From Lachnospiraceae bacterium (lineage in GTDB: Bacteria; Bacillota; Clostridia; Lachnospirales; Lachnospiraceae): DNA of 50,383 nt. Below, piece after piece: positions 30,621 to 39,665 of this stretch. The notes under the pieces were generated by a model. The model was given only the letters and a program-made list of their open reading frames with translations. It was not told the DNA's origin and ran no database searches. Made by a program: the position numbers and the translations under genes. The stretch's first letter is position 1. Each line of letters starts with the position of its first letter. The stretch is from contig CAJTDB010000009.1 in assembly GCA_910574965.1 (NCBI GenBank), positions 1-50,383 on the forward strand. Direction: 5' to 3'.

Positions 30621-32220
30621 AACATGTAATCCGGCCTGGAGCTTTTTCGGGGCGCTGCTTTGTCTGGAATGTATGCTGCTGTTTTTGACGCTGGCAGTTT
30701 ACAGGGGCGATATCATCTGTGGGGCAGCAGGGACGTGGTTTCTGATTTTTTCGCTCCTGTCGCTGAGGCATCTGGGCGGGCTGATGAAAAATGACAAGAA
30801 CAATCTGGTTCCGATTGCCCTTCTGGATCATACGTGGCCGGATCTGGTCATTGGCATCCTTTTGGTATTTCTGTTTTTGTGCGGAAGAGAGCTGTGGGGG
30901 ATTTTTGCCTATCTGCTCGACGATATTTTTGGATATTTCTGGACGGCGTTTTCTTTTCTGAAGCAGTTTCTGCTGATCTTTTTTGTGTCGGAGACGGTGA
31001 TTTTTTTCCTGGTCATCTTATACATGTCTCTGCTCCGGCACATGTCTCATGAAAGACTTAAGAAAAAGCTCTTTGTCTTCCAGACGGGAAAAGAATGGAA
31101 AAAGAAATGGAAAAGATTTCGGAAATGGTGGGATATGTACTGGTTTGCCGGTGTAAAAGGCGGAAAAAACGAGAAGCTGTTTCGGAGAAAACAGTTATGG
31201 CTTCTGTATGTGCAGGGATTGTTTTTTTTACTCGCATGTCTGTATCTTGCATCGGTTTATTGGGAATTAGAGGAAATTATGGTGCTCGTTTTTCCCGTCG
31301 GTCTGGTATTTTTCCTGATCGATTACTGGTATGTGGTCCACATTTCCCGCGAAGTGGGTGTTCTTCTGGATGAGGTTCATCAGATTGCAAAGGAAGAAAT
31401 AATAGAAGAAAGTCCGGTATTAAACAAACACTCTGTCCTTCGGGAAGCGGAGAAGGAGCTTTTGGCCATCAGCAGGAACAAAAAGGAGAGTGTGGAAAAA
31501 AGGCTGCAGAGCGAACGGATGAAAGTGGATCTGATTACGAATGTGTCCCATGATCTGAAAACACCGCTTACTTCTATAATCGGATGTGTTGATCTTCTGA
31601 AACAGGTGGAAGGGCTTCCTGGCGAGGCAGAGGACTACGTAAAACTGTTGTCCATGAAAGCGGAACATTTAAAAGGGATGATTCAGGACGTGTTCGATAT
31701 GGCAAAAGCTACCAGCGGACAGGAGCTTAAGATGGAGCGGCTGGACATGGTGCGGCTCATTCGGCAGACTATGGCGGATATGCAGGACCAGGTGGAAAGG
31801 TCCGGGCTTCATTTTCGAGTCCGTATGGAAAAAGGAGAGCTGCATTTTCTGGGAGACAGCAAGAAAATGTATCGGGTTTATCAGAACCTGATTGAAAATG
31901 CGCTGAAATATTCCATGGCGGGCAGCAGGGTCTATGTGGAAGTGAAAAAAAAGGGGGACCGGATCCAGACTTCTGTAAAAAATACGTCTGCCCGCGAGAT
32001 GGATTTTACACCGGAAGAGATTATGGAGCGGTTCACAAGAGGAGATAAAAGCCGGAGCACGGAAGGAAACGGACTGGGACTGGCCATTGCCCGGAGCTTT
32101 ACGGAAGCCTGCGGAGGGAGCTTTCAGGTAACTTTGGATGGGGATTTGTTTAAGGCGGAGACGGTGTTTCGGATGGAAGGCGCGTTTTCGGTTTCAGAGC
32201 AAGGGACAGAAACAGGTTGA
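30583..32220 (+). CDS. membrane sensor histidine kinase
   Basis: A 545-residue kinase partnered with the regulator just upstream. The N-terminal half carries about six hydrophobic helices in three pairs (about residues 20-65, 85-155 and 210-250), with little extracytoplasmic sequence, so sensing probably occurs in the membrane. Then come a coiled coil, HisKA with ITNVSHDLKTPLTSIIGCV (His near 322), and HATPase with NLIENALKYS and GNGLGLAIARS. The start is a TTG at 30583 inside the regulator gene, preceded by AAGGTGGTGTGGGG; the next in-frame ATG would remove the first helix. The layout resembles VanS-type or lantibiotic-sensing kinases. Confidence 0.92.
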   Translation: MDTRWKKFRYGSETCNPAWSFFGALLCLECMLLFLTLAVYRGDIICGAAGTWFLIFSLLSLRHLGGLMKNDKNNLVPIALLDHTWPDLVIGILLVFLFLCGRELWGIFAYLLDDIFGYFWTAFSFLKQFLLIFFVSETVIFFLVILYMSLLRHMSHERLKKKLFVFQTGKEWKKKWKRFRKWWDMYWFAGVKGGKNEKLFRRKQLWLLYVQGLFFLLACLYLASVYWELEEIMVLVFPVGLVFFLIDYWYVVHISREVGVLLDEVHQIAKEEIIEESPVLNKHSVLREAEKELLAISRNKKESVEKRLQSERMKVDLITNVSHDLKTPLTSIIGCVDLLKQVEGLPGEAEDYVKLLSMKAEHLKGMIQDVFDMAKATSGQELKMERLDMVRLIRQTMADMQDQVERSGLHFRVRMEKGELHFLGDSKKMYRVYQNLIENALKYSMAGSRVYVEVKKKGDRIQTSVKNTSAREMDFTPEEIMERFTRGDKSRSTEGNGLGLAIARSFTEACGGSFQVTLDGDLFKAETVFRMEGAFSVSEQGTETG

Positions 32221-32245
32221 AAACATTTGATTTTTCCATTATAAT
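32217..32245 (+). promoter_or_regulatory. sigma-A promoter of the DeoR-family regulator
   Basis: TTGAAA (32217-32222), a 17-base spacer and TATAAT (32240-32245) precede the ATG at 32277. The -35 includes the stop codon of the kinase gene. Confidence 0.8.
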
Positions 32246-32276
32246 TAGTACAATTACAGGTGCTTAGGAGATTTCT

Positions 32277-33038
32277 ATGTTTCAGATCGAACGACAACAG
32301 GCCATTGTAAAATATCTCAATGATCACAGAACCGCGAATGTGGAAGAACTTTGTGAATATTTTAACGTATCCAAGGCGACCATCCGGCGGGATATCAATG
32401 AGCTGGCCAGAAACAATCTGATTATTAAGGCCCATGGCGGTGCGATGATGGCGGACGATATTCAGTATCAGGAGATTCCTTATTCACAAAAACGTGATGT
32501 GAACAGTGAGTCGAAACAGAAAATCGGTGCAGCGGCGGCAGAGCTGATCCAGGATGGGGATATCATCATTGTCGATTCGGGTTCCACTACGTTTGAGATG
32601 ATTCGTCATATTACAAAGCAGATTGTACTTCTGACTCATGATTTGATGATCGCTTTGGCTACGGCGGAAAACAGCAATATCCGCACCCTTGTGGCAGGAG
32701 GCGAGATCCGTCATGACCAGTACGCCTTTTCCGGTTATGATACAGTGGCATTTTATCGAAATCATCATGCGCATAAAGCATTTCTTGGCTGTGATGCTAT
32801 TAATCTGGAGACCGGACTTTGGACCAGGACTACAGATGAAGCGGCCATCAAGCAGGAGATCATCCAGGCTGCCGGCCAGATTATCCTGATGACTGATCAG
32901 GATAAATTTTCTGCCTCTGCGTTTTGCCGTTTTTGCGGAATCAGCGCAGTAGACTGTATCATTTCTGATAAATTCTCTTCCGAACAGCGGTCGGACGTCC
33001 GGCTGCAGGACATTCAACTGATCGATGCTTTTTCATAA
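32277..33038 (+). CDS. DeoR/GlpR-family transcriptional regulator
   Basis: A 253-residue sugar-operon repressor. The N-terminal helix-turn-helix is clear: RQQAIVKYLNDHRTANVEELCEYFNVSKATIRRDINEL (about residues 6-43), followed by KAHGGAMM. The C-terminal DeoR sensor domain binds a phosphorylated sugar and has GDIIIVDSGSTTFEMI (about 95-110), the LVAGGEIRHDQYAFSG strand and FLGCDAINLETGLWTRTTDEA. It has its own promoter and terminator, and the catabolic operon behind it is the obvious target. Its inducer is probably the phosphorylated product of the FGGY kinase encoded there (inferred). Confidence 0.94.
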   Translation: MFQIERQQAIVKYLNDHRTANVEELCEYFNVSKATIRRDINELARNNLIIKAHGGAMMADDIQYQEIPYSQKRDVNSESKQKIGAAAAELIQDGDIIIVDSGSTTFEMIRHITKQIVLLTHDLMIALATAENSNIRTLVAGGEIRHDQYAFSGYDTVAFYRNHHAHKAFLGCDAINLETGLWTRTTDEAAIKQEIIQAAGQIILMTDQDKFSASAFCRFCGISAVDCIISDKFSSEQRSDVRLQDIQLIDAFS

Positions 33039-33044
33039 TGTTCA

Positions 33045-33306
33045 AATAAAATCATAAAAAATCATTCGATGCAAAAATACATTATGCGTATCCTGTGCTT
33101 TGGCAGTTCTTTTGGCACAGGATCTTTTTTTGTGCATATAGACGGAGAAGATTGTGTTTAAAATAGAGAGGAACCCTTTGCAATACAAAGAATAAGCGGA
33201 TTTTTTGCAGGGGATGATGTCTGGGATAAACGATCAACTCCAGCCTGCTCTTTGTGTAGGATTTCTTTTTTTATATGCAAAATAAATCGAATAAAATCTT
33301 AAAAAA
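33045..33306 (+). repeat. 17-base direct repeat flanking the DeoR-operon gap
   Basis: AATAAAATCATAAAAAA (33045-33061) and AATAAAATCTTAAAAAA (33290-33306) differ at one base. The second copy lies 22 bases before the operon -35. They could be paired operators for the DeoR repressor, or may only reflect AT-rich sequence. Confidence 0.4.
33090..33131 (+). terminator. terminator after the DeoR regulator
   Basis: ATCCTGTGC and GCACAGGAT pair around a loop of about 14 bases, followed by CTTTTTTT. A strong intrinsic terminator. Confidence 0.9.
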
Positions 33307-33328
33307 GCATATAAAATCAAAAACAATC
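33132..33328. other. gene-free gap before the catabolic operon
   Basis: No credible ORF lies here. ACAAAGA (near 33185) can pair with TCTTTGT (near 33250), which is followed by a T-rich run at 33262-33272, so a small RNA or a second terminator is possible. A weak -10 (TAAAAT, 33159-33164) lies before it. I recognise no riboswitch class. Confidence 0.35.
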
Positions 33329-33357
33329 TTGACACGTGTATAATTTGTGATTATAAT
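33329..33357 (+). promoter_or_regulatory. perfect consensus promoter of the catabolic operon
   Basis: TTGACA (33329-33334), a 17-base spacer and TATAAT (33352-33357). Such a strong promoter normally needs repression, which fits the DeoR regulator next door. Confidence 0.88.
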
Positions 33358-33447
33358 TGAATTGTAACGATACAGGCATTGATTCGTGGGGGTTTTTACA
33401 AAAGTGAACCATGAGATCAAAAAGCTTGAGAGAAAGGAGAAAGAAAG

Positions 33448-34917
33448 ATGAAAAGAACATTGTGTTTGGTGCTGGCGTTGTGTGTGATGACGGCAACAGC
33501 CTGCGGCGGTAAACCTGCGTCGCCGGAAGTGGGAGACAGCAATACTGCAGAAGGGTCCGGGACAGAAGCAAATGTGGACCAGGATAATTTGGATGCACCT
33601 GCTGTGGATGAGAATACCGGGGAACTATTCTCTACCAGCAGCGAACAGGCGGAGGCGTACCAGGCTTTTGCAGCAGAACTGAGCGGAAAATATGCAGGTA
33701 AGTCTCTGAACATTGTGACGGTATCCGACCCTTGGCTAAGCGGAATGAAGGAGATCATTACCGAGTTTGAAGCACTGACCGGCTGCACGGTCTATATTTC
33801 GGATCTTGGCTATGATGCCTGCTACTCAAAGGAAGTTTTGATTGCAAGCCAAAAGTCCAATGAAGCAGATGTGTTTATTTATGATTATCCATGGATCGGT
33901 GCTCTTTCAGAAAGTCTTCTTCCTCTGAATGATTCTCTGACAGATCATAAAGCATTGGTCAACTATGAGGATTTCTTTGCAGTCGGTCAGGCAGGGTCCA
34001 CATGGGACGAAAATATTCTCGGCCTGCCTTTTGCCCCTTATTTTACAATGCTGACATACAATACCGATTTGTTTGAAAAGGCCGGCATCGAAAAGGCGCC
34101 TGCGACCGTGGAGGAATTAAAGGAAGCCGCTGCTGCACTGACGTCCGAAAGTACAGCCGGTATTGCATTAAACAATCAGTCGGGCACTTGTGTTGGCCAG
34201 GCGTACTTTGAATGGATCTATAATTTTGGCGGAAAGGCATTTGAGAGCTGCTATCCTGGTTCCGATGATTATTATGCGGATATGACACCGTGTCTGACTT
34301 CTGAAGAATCTTTGTCCGTTGTCCGGTTTTTCAAAGACATGCTGCAGTATGAAGGCTCTGGCGCTCTCAATATGGCGTGGAATGAGCGTTTTTCGGCATT
34401 CGCTACCGGAAATGCTGCTATCATGAGCCCGTGGATTACGGATATTATGCCTCTGGACGATACGGAGCAGTCTCTGGTATCAGAATGTTATGCAACTGCA
34501 CCTGCTGTCTGCGCAGAGGGGGTCAAGCAGCACACGCCGGTGGGCGGTTATTCCATGGGGGTCAGCAGGTATGCGGCAGAGAGCGATCTGGCGGTTGACT
34601 TTATGCTTTGGTTTACATCTCCGGAGACAGCTTACAAATTTATTGGTGCAGGGGGACTTCCGGCGCGGTACTCTCTGATTTATGATCCGGAACTTTGCAG
34701 CCAGTACAGTTATTATTCCACACTCCAGCAAGTTGTGGATACATCGTTTTGCGCTTTTCGTCCGCAGATTCCGGAATCGTTTGAGATCATGGACACGATC
34801 GGACAGTATATCGGCCTTTATCTGGATGATTCCATGGAGTTAGAACAGGCGATGAAGACAGCAGAAGAAGAGGTAACAAAATTATTGGAAGATGCGGGGT
34901 ATACAGTGAATCGTTGA
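33448..34917 (+). CDS. ABC transporter extracellular solute-binding lipoprotein (carbohydrate type)
   Basis: A 489-residue family-1 solute-binding lipoprotein. The signal peptide ends in a lipobox (ATAC, Cys19), followed by an acidic linker (about 20-75). The binding fold shows the usual features: LNIVTVSDPWLSGMKEIITEFEALTGCTV (about 89-117), DVFIYDYPWIGAL, GLPFAPYFTMLTYNTDLFEKAGI (about 193-215) and the C-terminal FMLWFTSPETAYKF. It delivers the solute to the two permeases encoded next. The fold fits oligosaccharides, polyols or sugar conjugates; the ligand is unknown. ATG 33448 follows GAAAGGAG. It is the first gene of a nine-gene operon. Confidence 0.93.
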   Translation: MKRTLCLVLALCVMTATACGGKPASPEVGDSNTAEGSGTEANVDQDNLDAPAVDENTGELFSTSSEQAEAYQAFAAELSGKYAGKSLNIVTVSDPWLSGMKEIITEFEALTGCTVYISDLGYDACYSKEVLIASQKSNEADVFIYDYPWIGALSESLLPLNDSLTDHKALVNYEDFFAVGQAGSTWDENILGLPFAPYFTMLTYNTDLFEKAGIEKAPATVEELKEAAAALTSESTAGIALNNQSGTCVGQAYFEWIYNFGGKAFESCYPGSDDYYADMTPCLTSEESLSVVRFFKDMLQYEGSGALNMAWNERFSAFATGNAAIMSPWITDIMPLDDTEQSLVSECYATAPAVCAEGVKQHTPVGGYSMGVSRYAAESDLAVDFMLWFTSPETAYKFIGAGGLPARYSLIYDPELCSQYSYYSTLQQVVDTSFCAFRPQIPESFEIMDTIGQYIGLYLDDSMELEQAMKTAEEEVTKLLEDAGYTVNR

Positions 34918-34994
34918 TGGCTGTGTCTTGTGTGGGCAGAAGGGGCTGCTCCTGTTACCGGCAGTCCTCTCTGCCAGTTCAAAGAGGGGCATTT

Positions 34995-35894
34995 ATGAAG
35001 CAAAAACAAAAAACACTTGCTGAAAGAAATGCGGTCACAGCAAAAATCATGCTGGCGCCGCTGCTTACAGTATTATTGGTTCTGGGAATATTTCCTGGTA
35101 TTTATCTGGTCTGGACAAGCCTTACAGATCTGCAGATGAACAATGCTTCCAGCGGAAATTTTATCTGGCTGTCCAACTATCTGGCATTGGTTACAGATTC
35201 TTCCATCTTTGGCAGTGCCTTATTAAAAACGCTGCTTTTTTGTCTGGCGGCACTTCCGATTCAGTTTGTTCTTGGGTATGTGATTGCAAAGTTTTTTATG
35301 GCGGCAGTAGATATGAAAGGAACAGGTTTTCTCCGTACGGTGTATATGTTTCCGTTGATGATTACACCGCTGTCTGTCGGACTGTTCTGGAACTATCTTC
35401 TGAATCCGAGAGTGGGAGCGGTAAATTTTCTGCTGCAGTCGGCAAACCTTCCTCTGCAGGAGTGGCTTTCAGATTCTTCTACGGCATTTCCGTGTATCAT
35501 TGGAATTTATTTGTGGCAGTGGACGCCTTATGTGGCCATGCTGATTCAGGCGGGGCTTTTATCGATTCCGGGGGAACTTTATGAAAGTGCCAGGGCAGAC
35601 GGAGCGGGACTTTTGCATATTACAAAATCCATTGACCTTCCGATGCTGAAAAAGGTGCTTGGAATCTCGGCTATTTTGTCTCTGGTTCAGATTGTTCAGA
35701 CTTTTGAGCTGGTTCTGGCTACTACAAATGGAGGACCTGGTACCAGCACTCTGGTCTCTGCATATGCCATTTATCGGGATGCATTTAAGTATTTTCAAAA
35801 TGGAAGAGCCTGTGCGGAGGCTGTTGTGCTGATGGTGATCACGACAGCAATTAGCCAAGTGCTGGCAAAATATGTATTGAAGGAGGAGGATTAG
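34995..35894 (+). CDS. ABC sugar-type permease (MalF-like)
   Basis: A 299-residue inner-membrane permease with six hydrophobic helices. The EAA loop that touches the ATPase is ESARADGAGLLHITKSIDLPML (about residues 197-218). I take ATG 34995, which follows AAAGAGGGG and opens with a basic cytoplasmic tail. An upstream in-frame start near the previous stop would add Cys-rich sequence with no membrane logic. It pairs with the next permease. The operon encodes no ATPase, so a shared MsmX/MsmK-type ATPase from elsewhere in the genome is expected. Confidence 0.93.
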   Translation: MKQKQKTLAERNAVTAKIMLAPLLTVLLVLGIFPGIYLVWTSLTDLQMNNASSGNFIWLSNYLALVTDSSIFGSALLKTLLFCLAALPIQFVLGYVIAKFFMAAVDMKGTGFLRTVYMFPLMITPLSVGLFWNYLLNPRVGAVNFLLQSANLPLQEWLSDSSTAFPCIIGIYLWQWTPYVAMLIQAGLLSIPGELYESARADGAGLLHITKSIDLPMLKKVLGISAILSLVQIVQTFELVLATTNGGPGTSTLVSAYAIYRDAFKYFQNGRACAEAVVLMVITTAISQVLAKYVLKEED

Positions 35895-35895
35895 C

Positions 35896-36732
35896 ATGAA
35901 ATTTCGGATGAAATGGATCAAAAAGCTACTGGTCTGGATGGTATGCTTTTGCTTCAGCATGATGAGTCTGCTTCCGATTCTCTGGTCTGTCCTGACTTCA
36001 TTTAAAAAATATATTGAAACGCAGATCTTTCCGCCCAAAATATTGCCGGATCAGTTCAGCCTGCATAACTATGCGGAATTATTCAAAGGAAGCAGTTCCA
36101 TTGTAAAGCCGCTTCTTAGTTCTCTGGAGGTGGCAGTTATAACGACGGTAATTGTCCTGCTCATTGCGATTCCTGCTGCTTACAGTATGTCCCGCTTTCG
36201 GACAAAGAGGACCCATGACATTCAGATGTGGGTCATAGGTATGCGTATGGCGCCTGCGGTTGCGGTGCTGGTTCCGTATTACATTATTTACAGCAGGATT
36301 GGATTAGTGAACAATAAAGGCGGTCTGATCGTTCTGTATGTTTTGTCCAATGTTACATTTGCTGTCTGGCTGCTCAGTGTATTTTTTGACGGGGTATCAA
36401 AAGAGATCGAGGAAGCGGCGATGGTGGATGGTCTTGGTCACTGGGGTACGCTGCTTCGCATCGTAATACCGCTGGCTATGAACAGTATACTGATTATTGC
36501 GGCGTTTGTCTTTATATTCAGTTGGAATGAACTAATCTATGCCATGAATCTATGCGGACAGCAGACACAGACGCTTCCGGTGATCCTGTCAACCTATGCA
36601 AGCGATGTATCGGTGCAGTATCAGATGATGACCGCAACGCAAGTAATACAGATTATACCTGTTGCGCTTATTACGTTGTTGATTCAGAAAAACATTTTGA
36701 CCGGACTGTCTTTTGGAGCGGTCAAAGGCTGA
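35896..36732 (+). CDS. ABC sugar-type permease (MalG-like)
   Basis: A 278-residue permease with six helices, starting one base after the stop of its partner. The EAA loop EEAAMVDGLGHWGTLLRIVIPL (about residues 173-194) and the C-terminal motif GLSFGAVKG are typical of the MalG/UgpE group. It forms the channel with the previous protein. ATG 35896 follows AGGAGGA inside the end of the partner gene. Confidence 0.94.
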   Translation: MKFRMKWIKKLLVWMVCFCFSMMSLLPILWSVLTSFKKYIETQIFPPKILPDQFSLHNYAELFKGSSSIVKPLLSSLEVAVITTVIVLLIAIPAAYSMSRFRTKRTHDIQMWVIGMRMAPAVAVLVPYYIIYSRIGLVNNKGGLIVLYVLSNVTFAVWLLSVFFDGVSKEIEEAAMVDGLGHWGTLLRIVIPLAMNSILIIAAFVFIFSWNELIYAMNLCGQQTQTLPVILSTYASDVSVQYQMMTATQVIQIIPVALITLLIQKNILTGLSFGAVKG

Positions 36733-36753
36733 GGAAAAGAAAGGAGTTTCCAT

Positions 36754-37488
36754 ATGGAGAAAAAGACCATCGTGATTACAGGAGGAAACAGTGAACGAGG
36801 AATCGGGCTTGGTGTTGGAAGGAGATTTGCGCGGGAAGGATGGCGGGTTCTTATAATGGATCTGGCAAAGGAACCCGGCGAAGGATGCAGCCAGGCAGTT
36901 CAAGACAGCGGCGGAGCGTATTATTCGGTTGATGTGACGAATAAAAAGCAGGTTGATGCAGCTATGAAAGACATTTTTGCGCGGTATGATTTTGTGGATG
37001 CACTGTTCAGCAATGCAGGTATTCTGCAGTGGGTTCCTTTTGTAGATGTGACAGAAGAGCAGTTTGACCGGGAAATTGGTGTAAATCTAAAATCTATGTA
37101 TCTTGTGGGGCAGCCCATTGCCCGAAAGATGATGGAAAGAAGAAAAGGCAGCATTATCCTGGCTGGTTCCATGGGGGGAAAGGAAAGTGCACCATTTCAG
37201 TCTGTATATGCGGCCAGTAAAGGCGGGGTGATTCAACTGACCAAGACGATGGCGCAGGAGCTTGGACCTTACGGAATCCGCGTCAACTGTACCTGTCCGG
37301 GTATCATCAATACCGATATAGGAAAAGGTGCCCCGAATCCTAAGATTCCATGGCTCGACCGTACGCCTTTGAACCGGTTCGGAACGCCGGAGGATGTGGC
37401 TGGTGTGGTGTGGTTTCTGGCCAATGAGGATTCGGCTTATATGACCGGACAGGCGATCAATGTAACCGGAGGGATGATGACATTTTAA
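36754..37488 (+). CDS. short-chain dehydrogenase/reductase
   Basis: A 244-residue classical SDR. The NAD(P) loop is TGGNSERGIGLGVG (residues 8-21), with two residues more than the usual TGxxxGIG. FSNAGIL, the catalytic Ser in LAGSMGG and YAASK (Tyr near 150, Lys near 154) follow, then CPGIINTDIG and the C-terminal TGQAINVTGGM. It probably oxidises or reduces a sugar alcohol or keto-sugar in this pathway. A D at the end of strand 2 (LIMDLAKEPG) favours NAD over NADP. ATG 36754 follows AAAGGAG. Confidence 0.93.
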   Translation: MEKKTIVITGGNSERGIGLGVGRRFAREGWRVLIMDLAKEPGEGCSQAVQDSGGAYYSVDVTNKKQVDAAMKDIFARYDFVDALFSNAGILQWVPFVDVTEEQFDREIGVNLKSMYLVGQPIARKMMERRKGSIILAGSMGGKESAPFQSVYAASKGGVIQLTKTMAQELGPYGIRVNCTCPGIINTDIGKGAPNPKIPWLDRTPLNRFGTPEDVAGVVWFLANEDSAYMTGQAINVTGGMMTF

Positions 37489-37503
37489 AGGGGGCAGGGG
37501 AAC

Positions 37504-39006
37504 ATGGATGTATTGATTGGAGTAGATATTGGCACGCATTCGGTGAAAGCGGCGGCTCTTGATGCGTCCGGGAACCGGCTTGGAGAAGCGTCCTGCCGTC
37601 ATGGGATCGAGATTCCCCGTGCAGGCTGCTGCGAGCAGGATGCTAAGAAGGTATGGTGGGACGGATTTGTTCAGGTGATATCAGAGCTTCTGAATCAAAA
37701 ACATTTTCAGGCAAAAGACGTTCGGGGGCTTGGCATCAGTACGCTGTCGCCCTGCGTGCTCCCGGTGGATCTGCAGGGAGATCCCATTCGAAAAGCTATA
37801 TTGTATGGTGTTGATGTTCGGGCCGCAAAACAGATCGAACGGTTTAACCGGGAACTGGGAGGAGAACTGGTGTTCGAAAGATATGGACAGCCCATGTCCT
37901 CGCAGACTGCAGGACCAAAGATCCTCTGGCTGAAAGAACATGAGCCGGATATTTTCGACCAGGCATACACGTTTCTCCCGGCAACCAGCTACATGGTGCA
38001 CAAACTGACAGGACGGTGGACCATCGATCAGTACGTTGCACCCAGTTATGCGCCGTTTTTCCGGATTGATACGATGGAATGGGACGATGAGATGCAGAAG
38101 CGGTATTTGGGCAGAGTCCCGGAACAGATGGAGCTGCTCTGGCCCTGTGAGACGGCGGGAGGACTTCTTCCTGATATAGCAGAACTTTTGGGACTGCCGG
38201 CCGGGCTTCCGGTCACAGCCGGTTCCGCAGACGCACTGGCAGAAGCCGTCTCAGGAGCGGGAATCCGTGCAGGTTATGTGTTTATTATGTATGGAAGCTC
38301 TATTATCTTTATTGCAACCACAAAGAAAAAGATTACAAGGTCTGAGACTTTCTGGCCGTCCCCAGGCATGGTAGAAGGAGAGTGGGCGCTGGCAGGGGGG
38401 ATGTCAACGGCTGGCTCTCTGATCGACTGGGCCATGGAAACTTTCTATCCGAAAGGAACTACGTATACGGAATTTTTTTCACTTGCCAGGCAGGCTCCAG
38501 CAGGCAGTCATGGCCTGATCGTACTTCCTTATCTCAGCGGGGAGCGGACACCAGTTTCCGATCCGAAGGCAAAAGGAATGCTTTTTGGTCTGACTCTGCA
38601 TCATACCCGTATGGATATTGCAAGAGCAGTGTTAGAAGGGGTTGCCTATGGAATCCGTCACAATATCGAAGCCTATGAAGAGTGCCTTGGAACTGTTCGT
38701 CTGATCGGAGCCGGAGGAGGAGTTACGGATCCTTTCTGGGTTCAGATTATCAGTGATGTGTGCCAGAAAGAGCATGAGATCATGAGGAAGACTAATGCAG
38801 CTGTTGGGGATGCGCTCATGGCAGGGATGTCATGCGGTGTGCTGAAACGAGAAGAGGCGCAGCGTCTTGCAAAAAAGATTGGAAGTCCGGACCTCATCTG
38901 TCCGAATGCCGATAACAGGAAAGTGTATGAGAACTATTATCGGATCTATCGGCAGCTTTATGAACAGACAAAAGAATCTGCGCATCGGTTGGGAGAAGAA
39001 GGATGA
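37504..39006 (+). CDS. FGGY-family carbohydrate kinase (xylulokinase-like)
   Basis: A 500-residue sugar kinase. The N-terminal phosphate-binding loop is IGVDIGTHSVKAAALD (residues 4-19), and PVTAGSADALAEAVSGAG and the ATP-site LIGAGGGVTDPFWVQIISDV (about 402-421) mark the second domain. The closest look is D-xylulose or related ketose kinases, but the specificity is not readable. With the SDR before it, a polyol-to-ketose-to-ketose-phosphate order is plausible. ATG 37504 follows GGGGCAGGGG. The stop overlaps the HAD gene start (ATGA). Confidence 0.92.
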   Translation: MDVLIGVDIGTHSVKAAALDASGNRLGEASCRHGIEIPRAGCCEQDAKKVWWDGFVQVISELLNQKHFQAKDVRGLGISTLSPCVLPVDLQGDPIRKAILYGVDVRAAKQIERFNRELGGELVFERYGQPMSSQTAGPKILWLKEHEPDIFDQAYTFLPATSYMVHKLTGRWTIDQYVAPSYAPFFRIDTMEWDDEMQKRYLGRVPEQMELLWPCETAGGLLPDIAELLGLPAGLPVTAGSADALAEAVSGAGIRAGYVFIMYGSSIIFIATTKKKITRSETFWPSPGMVEGEWALAGGMSTAGSLIDWAMETFYPKGTTYTEFFSLARQAPAGSHGLIVLPYLSGERTPVSDPKAKGMLFGLTLHHTRMDIARAVLEGVAYGIRHNIEAYEECLGTVRLIGAGGGVTDPFWVQIISDVCQKEHEIMRKTNAAVGDALMAGMSCGVLKREEAQRLAKKIGSPDLICPNADNRKVYENYYRIYRQLYEQTKESAHRLGEEG

Positions 39007-39665
39007 AAACGGTCATTTTTGATGTGGACGGTGTTCTGGTGGATTCTTCGGCCCTGACTATACAAATCATTTCCGGACTTCTAAGTACATTAGAAGGATG
39101 CCCAGGAAATCAGCCGGAGCGGATTTGTGAGACTTTTGGCATGAGTATAACAGATATGTGGAATTATCTTATGCCGGGCTGTACATGGAGTGAGCAGAAA
39201 AAAATGAGTGATGCATATGACGAACAGATTGTGGAAGCACTGAAAGATGCCGCTGTTCTGCTGCCGGGAGTCAGAAAAGTGCTCACACAATTAAGGGATG
39301 CAGGATATCGGCTGACAGTTGCAAGCAACTGTGGAATCCGGTATATGGATGCAGTTCTGGACAGTCAGAACATTCGGGAATTTTTTGTCTGCCCTCAGTG
39401 TCTTCAGTCGGTGCATGGAACCGAAAAGGCGGATATTTTAAAATGGCATTTAAGAGAACATTCAGGGACTTTTGTTATGGCAGGGGACAGAAGATCGGAT
39501 GTTCAGGCAGCACATAAAGCAGGGATTCCCTGCATCGGTGTAAGATCCGCATTTGGCAGCGAATCGGAACTAGAAGAAGCAGATATGTGGATTCAGAACG
39601 TGGAACAGCTTCCTGCGGCGGTTCAAAGGGTTCTGACAGCAAAGAAAGGAACAGAGGAAAAATGA
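39003..39665 (+). CDS. HAD-superfamily phosphatase
   Basis: A 220-residue haloacid-dehalogenase-type hydrolase with a helical cap. The nucleophile motif is FDVDGVLVDSS (Asp6 and Asp8), motif 2 is VASNCG (about 103), and the last motif is VMAGDRRSDVQAAHKAG (Asp near 162 and 167). Family members remove phosphate from small sugar phosphates. It overlaps the kinase gene by four bases and the next gene by four, so all three are coupled. A kinase and a phosphatase in one operon suggest that different intermediates are handled, or that a toxic side product is removed. Confidence 0.9.
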   Translation: MKTVIFDVDGVLVDSSALTIQIISGLLSTLEGCPGNQPERICETFGMSITDMWNYLMPGCTWSEQKKMSDAYDEQIVEALKDAAVLLPGVRKVLTQLRDAGYRLTVASNCGIRYMDAVLDSQNIREFFVCPQCLQSVHGTEKADILKWHLREHSGTFVMAGDRRSDVQAAHKAGIPCIGVRSAFGSESELEEADMWIQNVEQLPAAVQRVLTAKKGTEEK

